Assembly (NCBI GenBank): GCA_021292105.1
Contig: CM037861.1
Location: 59,999,245 to 60,063,244, forward strand
Reading direction: 5' to 3'
Origin: Anadara kagoshimensis
Taxonomy: Eukaryota; Mollusca; Bivalvia; Arcoida; Arcidae
Length of the DNA: 64,000 nucleotides
The translations under genes were made by a program, and so were the position numbers. Numbering within the stretch: position 1 is the stretch's first letter; each line of letters opens with the position of its first letter. This document shows, piece after piece, positions 13,075-25,200 of this stretch. Under the pieces are notes generated by a model. The model was not told where the DNA came from. It did no database searches and was given only the letters and a program-made list of their open reading frames with translations.

Positions 13075-14087
13075 ATTTCCGATCACTCCTTATCTAAGAC
13101 ATCGAATATATTTCCAATTTTTACATCTAGACAACTTCTGGTTAATAACAGTATACAGTCTATACATTACAGGGGCTGTCTTCCGATTAGATTCAAACAT
13201 TTTCATGTAGTGGAATAACAATGAGCCATAGAAATAGACTCCTGGCTGGGTAACATGTACTTGTAATTGGAATGAACAATAACACGAAAAGAGAATGAAG
13301 TGTAGAAAAAACAAGTGGTTTTACGCACGGTCACTTATAAATTGACATTTTTCATTTTTGGCGAAAACAGAAGATCCCATATGAAATTACGTGCTTTAAA
13401 GGTGGATTAATAAACTTTCTCGCACTAGTATCTAATAAGAAAAGGATCAGATCCTAGGCGACTAGAGACATTGCGATCTATAGGCACACAATTCAGAACA
13501 ATTACATCATTATTACTAAAATTATTAAAATTTGGCAGGCTATACGGCGGACGGCCTTCAAAAAATTCTATAAATAGTGTTCCGACCGTAACAAAGAAAT
13601 TCAAACTATTTTTTCTTGAAATGAAAATAAAAGGACAAAATTTCATTTTACCATAAAAGTGATGTGTAAATCAGAATAAGTATTTATTGCGATCACTGAT
13701 AACATATACATTGGTGCCTTTTACAGTACACAGTAATATTACTTTGTTTTCTTCTGAAAGTCTGATGGCCTAGAAATTAAATTTGAAATGTGATATACAC
13801 AAGCTTTGTTTTCTGTATCACTAAGTATTGACAGGAATTTCGAATCGGTATCATACAAGATAAAAGTACACGGGATACATAAACAATGTGACATAGATTT
13901 ATTACCAAGAGATAAAGGTACATTTGATAACATTTGATGAACCGTATGTATTGGATACAGCTGTAGTGAGATGATCTCAAATCTGTCAATGAAATATTTG
14001 CACAAAACAGAATCAGATTCTTCTTTATACTTCGGAACTCTCTAGTATGATCTTACGGTATTACACATCAAATAGGAGATATTATAC

Positions 14088-14225
14088 ATCAAAACTAAAC
14101 TTACCAATACATGTATAAATCGCAATTTTCAGAAACAAAGTAAAATAAATTGATTATTGGAAATTAAGATTGCCACGTGACCATCCATCACAGAAGTGGG
14201 GATAAGCATCTGTTGCAAAATTAAA
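14088..14225 (+). repeat. DR1 dispersed repeat, degenerate
   Basis: CTAAACTTACCAATACATGT, AGAAACAAAGTAAAATA and CACAGAAGTGGGGATAAGCA follow the DR1 order with many changes. Confidence 0.4.
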
Positions 14226-17200
14226 ACTGGTTTAGTAATAATTTAATTGAAGCTTTTAATGTAAGCATTTATAAAGGTGCTTATGAATTCTTTACTTTAC
14301 AGTTGGACGAATTAAACTTAGTATCGGGATGTAAAATTATAAGCCTTTACAGGTACGTTATTTAATGCCAAAAATGATAATATAGATAAGAAAAGATGCA
14401 TTATATTAATTACAACATGACGGCCATTTTATTGCAAATTGCATGAATATTGACTATATGTCGGCTCAGTCTTACACATAAAGTCTATAACAGTTGTGTA
14501 TGATATGGGATTTGCTGCCGAATAGAGTAAAACAATTTTGTGTCGGGTAGCAGAATAACAAAGCCATAGAAAAGACATAGATTAACATTTGGGTAACATG
14601 TTCTTTGAATAAGAGTAACCGCGAAAACCAACAACAAAAAAGATCTGATTGGAGTAATGTGATTTTTCGCTCAATAAAAGTTTTATTAGATGTATATTCG
14701 TTGAGTTCTGAAATGTTGGATGAAACTGGAGTTTCCGGACGAACTCGCCAATCTTCGACAAGCGAAATGACATTTTATCTCAAATCTCAATCTGTTTCGA
14801 GGGTTTCCAAACCTTGGCGACGAAGGAAATAGTTATTTGTCAGCGCTTTAGACGGTAAATAATTATTCCAGATAATTATATAGAGAAACAACTTTGACTT
14901 GTCTGTTTGACCTTTAATTAATTATCTATTAGACGACTGCATCTATTTATAAGAATCACAATTGTTTATTTTGTCTACATAATGAGAGCAACTTCCTATG
15001 TATAGGGTGAACTTTTCTATAAGACATATCATAATGAAAGGTCAAATGCACAGGTCAATGTTGTTTGCCTATATCTTGATGATTAATCTACTGGAAAGGG
15101 CGATTTAAGTTTTCCTTTTATCATGGAAGCCTCTATAGACGCCCCTAGAAATAACATTTAATATGTAATATAAACAAGCTTTGTCTTCTGTTATAATTCT
15201 ATATCACCAAGCATGGAATGCACCAAGGAGTCTGTATATTTCAAAATAAAAGTACACTGGATACATTTACCACCAGAAACATATGGGTTATTACCAATAG
15301 ATGAAGGTACATTAAAAACAAATGACCGCCTTGTACCACCTAATTGACTTATGCCCTATATATCCGAACAATGCTTGTATTGGTTATACCTGAAGTCAGT
15401 TGAGCTTAAATCTATCAAGATAGTATCTGCACAAAACAGAACTACATTCTTTTGATACATAGGGAATTCTCTATTATTGTCTTTTGGTAGTATATATAAA
15501 ATTGGAGATGTTATATATCAGAAAATAAATACACCCGCCCATGCTAAAATCACAATTTCAAAAAGGAAAGTAAAAACAAAGTGAAAGTTGCAAAATAAAT
15601 TAAACACAAGAAGAGACACTAAGCCTTTTTGTCGTACTTTCTTAGTGGTTAATAAAATAAAAGAATAACATTTATTTGGCAATTATCAACAAAATTTAAC
15701 AAAAAACCAAAACTTTGACAAATGAATCAAAAGAAATCCATATTGTGTGAAACAACCCCTGAAATAAAATATTTTCACTATCCAGAAACTTCGTTGTTTT
15801 GTATTGACAACACATATCTTGATTTATGAGGAATTCTATTTATTTCGCAAACGACTAGCTAGTGCTGCAACATTAAACGGGTTTAGAAGTGATTTAATTG
15901 TGTTTTATATTTGTGTTATTTCAATTTTACAGATTGAAAAATGGAACTTAGTATTAGGATATAGAAGTATTAGCCTCTACAGACAAATAATATGATGTCA
16001 AAATTAAGATCAAAGAGGCAACAAAAGACAAATTAGATTTATCACCATAATATGATGGAACTTCAGACGGTAAATTAATGAATATGGACTATTATTCTAG
16101 TCATTTGAACAGTATATAACATTTGCATATGATAGGGACTTGCTGCCGATTTGACACAAGCAGTTTTGTGAAGTAGAATAAGCAATCACATAAAGATGAA
16201 AGATATTACCAGCTGGGTACTTTTAACTGGAGTAATTTTGTTTTACGCTCAACGCAAACCTTTGCTTCAATTATATCCATAAAGTCAGTTCTAAAATCTC
16301 GTTCAGAAGAAAACAACCGAATTGAAAAAGTTTCTAACAATAGAATATGTCCCGAGTGATTACTTACCTAATGTGATTTCTGATAAAAATTACCTTAATG
16401 CTTTCATCTACTGCAAAAAGCAATGCTGTTTCGTTTTGTTTCATTCTGTAAGGTTCTACAGACGGCCTTGAAATTAAACTTGAAATGCGATTTAGTCAAG
16501 CTTTGTTTTATTTTTTCTTTAAGTGTTGAATGAAATTTAGAATGGTTATCGTACAAAAATAAGAACAAACAGGTTGTATTACCAGAGATGACGGCGGAAC
16601 AGTAGATAAAAAATTACATGCATATATAAACATAATTGACTTATGTCCATTATTTCTGAAAACTGTTTGTATTTGAGGTGGACTTTGAATTTCAAGCAGT
16701 TTATTTAGACACGATCTGAATGATGACTATCTTTATCCTAAAGAAACTTTTTGTAGGGTATAGTGTGTGTTATGAAACACTTTTATTCAGTGAATTAAAA
16801 GGCCGAGCTTAATAACAGTGATGCATAGAAAAGGAAAGTTGACAATAGAACGTTTGAATTCATTACGTTTGTCTCATAGCTTCAAATGTAAATGATGATT
16901 TAAATACATTGATTTTTCACGCTACTTTTCATAAATGCAGATTTTGACACTACTTGTCATCAAACGCTTTTAAAACATTTTTTTTAAATTTTCTCTGCTT
17001 ACAATAACCTAATGTAGACGTGAACGTCTATGTATTGCATTAACTTTTTATATCACGATTTCATATTGGGCAAAAAGTTGATTGACTCAAGATTTGTTGT
17101 ATTGTTTTTACCTCTATTCACATTTCACATTATTGCATTTTTATTAAAAAGGTTGAATAAAATTATTATTGGTATTGGTACTTTTGGGAAGAATTTGCAG

Positions 17201-18312
17201 ATGATCGTAATTACATGGATAGAGAACACGACATTGATATATGATAATCTAAACTAGATGAATTGGTTTTATTCCCATGGTATATGTTAATAGTTTAAAT
17301 CCATTCATCCAAACAGTTTTACAATAGACGATATACACACAGTGAATGAAAGGTTACGCGTGTTTTATAAGCTCCCTCAATTCCTGATGAGAATGAAACA
17401 CTTTTTCCCAATCAATTGAAACTAAATATATTTCAGGCATTACATTATGTTACTGAAGCTACTTGAATTAGATAGGACTATGGCTTATATACCTGTTTTC
17501 TGTTGTTCTATTTTAATTACTAGTAATATTATTGTCAATGCTTTTTCAATTACACACCCAAGCTATGCATATGTTTATAATTACAATGTTTTTTATATTT
17601 CGATGACACTTGTTCTTTGTGAAAGTTGTCAATGCCGAATTCAGTTTTCAGCAACATTGTTCTACAATCTCATCGCTTAGAAATAGGACTATTTTCAGAT
17701 AAATTCACTTAGTAGGTGCGAGCTTTACAAGAATGTGCCAAACACCAAAGTGTCTGTCTTTGTGTAGCTAGCAAAACAGAAATAGCATATCCTTACGAAA
17801 GTACTCGATTCACTTCCCTATTGGAATTATAAGTGTTGAACTAAATTTATGAGTTTTTTTCAAAGATTTTTCTTTTTTTGGATGGCATTTTAAGTTTCGT
17901 TTGTTTTGATATTTAACAGTTGATATTAAAAAACCTTGTCATCGTATATAGAGATTTCATTATTATGTATTCAGTCTTAAAACAAATAAAAACAACAATA
18001 TAGTAGTTTTTATTTGACACTGTTTTGTCGTGGATTTATTTAATATAATAGGATTAAACAACAGATAAAAACAATTGAACTAATATTATACAACTGATCA
18101 ACGATCATTAAAATCGTCGACATTTAAGAATTGTTACTAAGAAGAGATATGGAGGGCCACCAGCATATGCATCTTTCGGATACATCAACTGGGCAACCAG
18201 TAAGCGCAACATATACATGATAAATTCCGCTGATGCTATAATGTCCTAAAATACATCTTTCCATCCACAAAATATATCATGAACAGTTTAAACTTTATCC
18301 ATTTCAAATCCA

Positions 18313-18324
18313 TGACGTCACGTG
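18313..18324. promoter_or_regulatory. CRE palindrome overlapping an E-box
   Basis: TGACGTCA (18313-18320) is the full cAMP-response element palindrome and overlaps CACGTG (18319-18324). No gene is recognisable nearby, and one such 8-mer is not far from chance in 64 kb. Confidence 0.2.
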
Positions 18325-21300
18325 AGAAAAGCTGAAAATATACAATAAGAAACAGCAGAAATTTGATCTATAATGGATGGGATTATGGGAGGGATTTTTT
18401 GATCTGCTAGCCTTCTGGTCAAAATCAAAAGTGAGGTAATTACGAGGAACGTGCACGATTTATATGCGTGAATGCCGCTTAACAATGAATGAAATCATAC
18501 GTGACGAGCCACCTATGATTAAGAGAAATAATAGCAGACGAAAAATTGACCAAATTACTTCAATATAATAAATTAATTTTATAAATTAAATTGTAATATT
18601 GAATCTACTTTCAAATTCATCTTTATAAGTATCGTCTCTTTTAAATTTCAGAAATTCAACAAATATCTTATTTAAGACATCAGTCATGCCGTTAAATAAT
18701 TTTATCAATCATGCCTAGTAGACAAGTAAACAATAAAATATGACGTTGCTTCCACTAGGCAATATATTGAAAAGGAATGCAATATTACACAGAGTCTCTC
18801 ACAAAATGAAGCCTTACATATTCTATAATTTTAGATTTAATGCGTTCTACTTTTGTGTCACATGGTAAGTTACAATGGCATTATGTTACTGTAAAGCAAC
18901 ATCTAAAGGCATTGTATGCCAGTCAGTGTTTTGTGTTTTGAAAAAAAAGTTTTGGAAACTGACAAAATTGTGTATTAAAGCGATAACAGCACATATGCAA
19001 TACACACAAACAATGCATTTAAAGATCCATGTGTAACGGACTTTATTCATCTTATTGTTTATTTTGTGCATAAAATCTGTGTTAAAAGCTGTTCTTTGTA
19101 ACCTAGTTTCACCAGCGCAACGTTGTGTGTGTGTGTATAATAAAAATATATATAATATATAAAATTTATAAACAAATTGTCTACGTGTGATTCTGCACGA
19201 CAAAGCTAGATGAAAAACAATATATATATGGGAGATTAATTACTTGGTTAAGACACGTAGTGTCATCATTTGCCTGTTTAGAAAACGTAAGTCATCAGTA
19301 ACTTCATTGCTCGTGATATGATAATTATATAAAGTTTAGAATTACCTAACATTAACTTTAATTTAGTCTACAAATTCAGAAAAATCAATATACCTCAGAA
19401 TATAGAAGTAATTTCAGGTTATTGTTAAGTTCGTGTAATTGTACCGACTTCGTGTTGAAATCCTTAGTAAAGTAATCTTTATTTACATTTGATTGTTCAA
19501 TCATGATCAGCCAGTTAATATTGGAAACACCAAGTCGTCATTTCTGCTTATGTACCCGTATTTTGCCATGCCTGTTATGGTGATCGTTAAGGCCACGACA
19601 CAATAACTCTGTTATACGTACGTGTGTGTGCAATAAAATTTCATAAACAAATTATCTACATCTGATATCGCAATATGTATGAGAAAAAACACTTTATCAG
19701 AAAAATTAAGTGTTTGATTAAAGACACATAATTTTGTCGTGTGCATATAAAGAAAAAGTATGTCATTGGTTAATTCCTTAGGTGTGATATGATAAATATA
19801 TAAAGTTTTGGATTACCTGAATTAACTTTCGTTAATCCTAAAGATTCGGAAAAAAATCGGAAGAAACCTTAAAAATTATAATGTAGAGGTTGTTATAATA
19901 TTGTAACAATCCATAAAAAATACAGAAGAGCAATTGAAATTCAGGTTGTACCGACTTTGTGTTGAAATCCCTCTTAGAAGACTAGTGTCTCCACATGTAA
20001 TTTGTCATGTGCATCTGTTAATTCCTTCACTTCAGTGTGATATGATAATTATATAAAGTTTTGAATTACCTGAATCAACTTTTGTTAAGCCTAAAGATTC
20101 GGAAATTTTAATAAACCTTTAAAATCATAATGTAGAGGTTGTTATTATATTGTAAAGATCCATAAATATATATATAAAGGGCAATTTACAGGTTGTACCT
20201 ATTACGTGTTGATACCCCTCTTAGAAGACTAGTATCTTTACATATAATTTGTTTTTCATTTGCTATTAGCAGCTAAAGTAAGGAACGATTATGTTTTCGT
20301 GACAAAATATTAGACGTGGCAGATGTCTGGTCTTTGTCAGTGTTAATTGCGTCTGGAGTAATGTTGTTCTACGCTTAACTCGAGTGTTTTTACTTATATC
20401 GATGGAAACAGTTGTTCTAAAATGGTGTCAAAAATTAACAATCTTTCTTACACTAGAATATGTCCTGAGCGATTACCGCAATATGCGGCGAAAAACATTA
20501 TAATCCGTAACCGAAGGCTCTAGAGCACTCGCATAAAGAATATAGTAAACATCAAAATAACATTACATGCTGATTTCTGATAATTACCTTGGTGCATTCA
20601 TCAGCAGCGAAATGCAATAATGCTTTGTTTTTTATCCTGTAAGCTTCTACATACGATCTACAAATTTAACTTTGAATGCGATATATACAAACTTTGATTA
20701 CTGGGTTTTTACTTAGTGTTGAACGGAATTTAGAATGTGTATCATACAGAATAGAAGAACATTAAGCATTAAACATATAGGATATGTTACCAGAAATGAC
20801 AGAACATTGGTTAAAATGCACGCATGTATTAAACTAATTGATTTATGGCCTATATATCCGGTAACTGTTTGTATTTGACGTCGTCTTTGAATTCCAAGCG
20901 GTTCATCTAGACACGATCTGAATGATGACTGTCTCCACACTAAAGAAACTTTTTGTTGGGTAAAGTAAAACGCAGGTGTAATGAAACACATTATTCAGTG
21001 AATTAAAAGGATGATCTTAATAACATTGACGCATAGAAAAGAAAAGTTGACAATAGAAGGTTTGAATTCATTGCGTTTGTTTCATAGCTTCAAATGTATG
21101 ATGATGTCCAGATATAAATACATTGAGCATTCCCGCTACTTTTCATAAATGCAGATTTTGACACTACTAGACATAAAACGCTTTTAATTTTTTTTTAAAT
21201 TTTTCTCTGCTTGCAATAACCTAAAGTAGACGTGAACGTCTTTGTATTGCATTAACTTTTTATATCACGATTTCATATTAGGCAAAAAGTTGATTGACAC

Positions 21301-21641
21301 AAGATTTGTTGTATTGTTTTTACCTTTTTTCACATTTCACATTATTGTATTGTTATAAAAAAGGTTGAATAGAGTTATTATTGGTATTTGTACTTTTGGG
21401 AGGCATTTGCAGTCGTAATACCATTGATATAGAACAAGACATTGATATAATATGATATTCCATACTAGATGAATTGGTTTTATTACCATGCTATATGTTA
21501 ATAGTTCAAATCCGTTCATTCAAAAAGATTTACCAAAAACGATATACACGGTTACGTGTGTGTTATAAGCTTTTTCAATTTCTGATGAGATTAAACGATT
21601 TGAAGCTTTACATTACATAGTATACCAGTTTTAATTTTACA

Positions 21642-21685
21642 GCACTAGACGGCCGTTTCAAGATATACTTCTTCATTAGTAGTGC
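21642..21685 (-). ncRNA. Hammerhead ribozyme, degenerate first unit
   Basis: Stem I (GCACTA/TAGTGC), GAAA, stem III CGGCCG and the GTC triplet are kept. The core reads CTAATGA instead of CTGATGA, and stem II has lost most of its pairing. The G-to-A change is at an essential core base, so this copy is probably inactive. Confidence 0.65.
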
Positions 21686-21965
21686 TTGGAACAAAATTAT
21701 TTTAAAGATGTTGAAAAGCTACCCAAAAGACCAAAATATATTTTCCCAAATTAAGCTACCGAAATACTTTGCATGAGAGAGTATACCTTAGTTTTTGAGA
21801 AATTTCAAATTTTAACTTGCAAGGAATTTAGACAATTATAGTATATTTCCGACAATTATACGAAATTATTGCCTTCTGAGTTTTTAATATCCTCGGGACA
21901 CCAGCCACCAGCAGAGATATCGGCTCAGAGGTTTAAATTACATATTATACCAGTTTTATTTTTCA

Positions 21966-22009
21966 GCACTATACGACCGTTTCGGAATACAATTCCTCAT
22001 CAGTAGTGC
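21966..22009 (-). ncRNA. Hammerhead ribozyme, second unit
   Basis: Same architecture as the unit at 22240-22283: stem I GCACTA/TAGTGC, core CTGATGA, stem II GGAAT/ATTCC, core GAAA. Stem III is CGGTCG and the cleavage triplet is GTA instead of GTC. NUH triplets including GUA are permissible, so this copy may still be active, though stem III is less symmetrical. Confidence 0.75.
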
Positions 22010-22239
22010 TTGGAACAAAAATTTTGAAGATGTTGAAAAGCTACCCAAAGGACCAAAATATATTTTACCAAATTAAGCTAAGGAAATACTTTGCATGAGA
22101 GACTATACCTTAGTTTTTGAGAAATTTCAAATTTTAACTTGCAAGGAATTTAGACAATTATAGTATATTTCTGACAATAATACGAAATTATTGCCTACCG
22201 AGTTTTTGAAATCCTTGGGGTACCAGTTTGAATTTTACA

Positions 22240-22283
22240 GCACTAGACGGCCGTTTCGGAATACAATTCCTCATCAGTAGTGC
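22240..22283 (-). ncRNA. Hammerhead ribozyme, type I, intact core
   Basis: Read on the minus strand: stem I 5' strand GCACTA, core CTGATGA, stem II GGAAT/ATTCC with loop TGT, core GAAA, stem III CGGCCG, cleavage triplet GTC, then stem I 3' strand TAGTGC. All invariant core bases are present, and stem I pairs perfectly (7 bp counting the flanking A-T). Stem III is self-complementary with essentially no loop, so efficient cleavage probably needs a dimer, as described for small hammerheads linked to Penelope-like elements. The predicted cut is 3' of the C in GTC. Confidence 0.85.
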
Positions 22284-25200
22284 TTGGACCAAAATTATTT
22301 TGAAGATGTTGAAAAGCTATCCAAAGGACCAAAATATATTTTACCAAATTAAACTAAGGAAATACTATGATTTTATTTTTTCTTTGAAGCGTTCTTCATT
22401 TTGTGTCACAAGGGTCATTACTATGGCATTCTCTTGCTTTATTTTACTTTAAGGCTACATTATAGGGCATTGTATATCAGTCAGTGTTTTGTGATTTGAA
22501 AATAAAAATGTTTTGGAAACTGACACACAAGCAATGCATTTAAAGATTCACGTGTAACAGAATTTACTCTCATCTTATTGTTAATTTCTGTGCGAACAAT
22601 CTTTGTATTGTTAAAAAGTTGTTCTTTGTAACCTATTTTTTCACCGACGCAAAACCTTGTGTGTATGCATAAGAAGAACATTTTATGAAAAAAAATTGTC
22701 GTCGTGTGATTCTGCACGATAAAGATATGGTAAATAACAATATATCAGAAAGATTAATTACTTGGTCTAAACACGTAGTGTCATCATGTGCATGTCAAGA
22801 AAACGTAAGTTATCAGTAACTTCCTTGCACGTGATATGATAATTATGTAAAGTTTTGAATTACCTAACATTAGCTTTCATTTAGCATACTGATTCCTTAA
22901 AAATCAGTAAGCCTTGAAATCAAAATATAAAGGTTCTTATTATATTGTAAACCTTCTGAAATATATCAAAAATTAGAGATTGTTTTTTAATTCGAATTCG
23001 TAATTTAATTGTAATTGTACCGACTTGGTGTTGAAATCACTCTTACAATACTAGTATCTCCACATGTAATTTGTTTTCCATTTGCTATTAGCTAAAGAAG
23101 CGAAAAATTATGTGTTCGTGACAAAATATTAGACGAGCAATTATATGGCCTTTGACAGTGATAATTACACGTAGGTTATTTTTATTACTAAGTTTTCTTC
23201 ACAACAATAACACCAGCCTTAAATATAATGAGTGATTCTAAAGAATTCTATTAGTTATAATTATGAAAAAATTGTGGTGCGATAATTATTTATTTTTGAT
23301 TTTTGAATTATTATCAGCGGTTGATTATTCAAGACATCAACAAGTCTTCATTTCAGTGGCAATATTTTGTTATGGTTTGTATGATCGTTCAGGCCAAAAC
23401 ACAATAACGCAGTTATCCGTACGGATGTGTGTGCAATAAAAAACAAACAAATTATCTACATGTGATATCGCACGCAATGGGTACGAGAATAAACACTATC
23501 GGGAAAATTAAATACTTGGTTTAAGACATATAGTCTTGTCATGTGCATGCCAAGGAAACATATGTCATCAGTAACTTCCTTGAGTGTACATGTTATATGA
23601 TAATTATATAAAGTTTTGAATTACCTAAAATTTGCTTTCATTTAGCCTACAGTTTCTAAAAAACCAATAAACCTTAAAAATTAGAATATAGAAGTTGTGA
23701 TTATAATGTAAAGATCCATGAAAAATATAGAGGAGCTATTGAAATTCAGGTTTTTGTTAAGTTCGTGTAATTGTACCGACTTCGTAAGGAGTAATATTTT
23801 TCCACGCTCAATCCGAGTTTTGTTTTTACTTATATCGATGAAGACAGTTCTGAAATGGTGTCCAGAAGAACACATCAAGATTTGAAAATCTTTCTCACAC
23901 TAGACTATGTTCTGCGTGATAACCACATTATGCGGCGAAAAACATTATGATCCTTAGCAAAGGCTCTAGAGCACTCGCATAAAGACTATAGTAGATACGA
24001 ATATGCTTTTATCTGCAGCACAAGGCAATGATGTTTTTTATCTGTTTTAACCTGGAAGCGTCTACAGACGGCATAGAAATTAAATTTGAAATGCGATATA
24101 TACAAGCTTTGTTTTCTGTTTTTGTTTTTCACTTAGTGTTGAACAGAATTTGAAATGTGTATCGTACAGAAAAGAACATTCACATATAGGATATCTTATC
24201 AGAGATGACGGAACATTGGATAAAACATTACATGCATGTATTAACTTACTGAGTTACGTCCTAAATATCCGGTAACAGTTTGTATTAGAGGTCGACTTTG
24301 AATTCCAAGCGGTTCATCTAGACAGGATCTGAATGATAACTATCTTCGTACTAAAGAAACTTTTTGTAGATAACAATAGAACAACAGATATGTTAAATGA
24401 AGGTGGTTTTAAACACTTTTGTTCAGTGGTGTAAAAGTCTGAATTTACTAACATTGATGCATAGAAAAGTAAAGTTGACAATATAAAGTGTTTGTCACAT
24501 AGCTTCGAATGTAAATACTATTATTCCCGCTCCCTTTCATAAATGCAAATTTTGACACCACTAGGTATCAAAGGTTTTTTAAAACTTTTTTTTTATTTTC
24601 TCTGTTTGCAATAACATAAAGTACATTTGTAATTATTTGTATTGTAATAACTTCTTATTTCAAGATTTCATATTTGGCAAATAGATGATTAACAAAGGTT
24701 TGTTTTATTGTTTTTACCTCTATTTACTTATCACATTTTTATATTTTCATTATTAATATTGAATAAAATTATATTTGGTATCCGTACTTTTGGGAGAATT
24801 GGCAGATAACCGTAATTACATGGATATAGAACACGACATTGATATATGATAATCTATATTAGATGAATTGGTTTTATTCCCATGATATATGTTAAAATGT
24901 AAAATCCGTTCATCCAATTTTTTTTACAATAGACGATGTATACGCAGTAGATGTAGTCTATAAGCTTCCTCAATTCCTGATGAGATTTAAAGTAATTTTT
25001 TTCCAATCAATTGAAACTTATTTCATGTAAAACTAAATATATTTCAGGCATTGCATTGCCTTATGTTACTGAGGCTTGAATAAGATAGGACTATGACTTA
25101 TATACATGTTTCTTGGCGTCCTATTTTCATTTAATGTTTTGTCACTATTTTCCAATCACACTTCGAACTTACGCAAATTTAAATAAGTCCAATGTTTCTT

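Larger units (their letters stand above)
21623..22370 (-). mobile_element. Hammerhead-ribozyme tandem repeat (retrozyme-like), three ~280 bp units
   Basis: Three direct units start at about 21623, 21947 and 22220, the last being truncated. Each has a hammerhead motif on the minus strand, followed on the plus strand by a shared ~230 bp body (AAGATGTTGAAAAGCTA, then AATTTCAAATTTTAACTTGC, then GACAATTATAGTATATTTC). HHR-to-HHR spacing is 324 and 274 bp; the longer gap has ~43 extra bases (about 21903-21945). The block interrupts the 11.1-28.7 kb array, because flanking array sequence resumes at about 22371. No protein is encoded. Tandem, ribozyme-bearing, non-coding units of a few hundred bases are the form of metazoan retrozymes and PLE-associated repeats. 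Confidence 0.75.

Noticed and set aside
12941..13210. 89-codon frame rich in Ile and Tyr
   Set aside because: It is the translation of the (AT)n microsatellite.
17385..17410. CTGATGAGA followed by ATGAAAC, hammerhead-like core
   Set aside because: There is no stem II, stem III or stem I partner; similar chance matches at about 21590 and 24975 are part of the array block.
18130..18240. Open stretch with KKR and KR flanking YGGPPAYASFGYINWATS, neuropeptide-like on the plus strand; GT31-like YAGG motif on the minus strand
   Set aside because: Only ~35 codons, no signal peptide, no repeat of the peptide and no amidation Gly; the minus-strand resemblance is a few residues. Both are most simply chance.
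18886..19203. 105-codon open frame on the minus strand
   Set aside because: The homologous blocks near 22481-22717 and 27948-28151 carry different, frame-shifted products, so the frame is not conserved between repeat copies.
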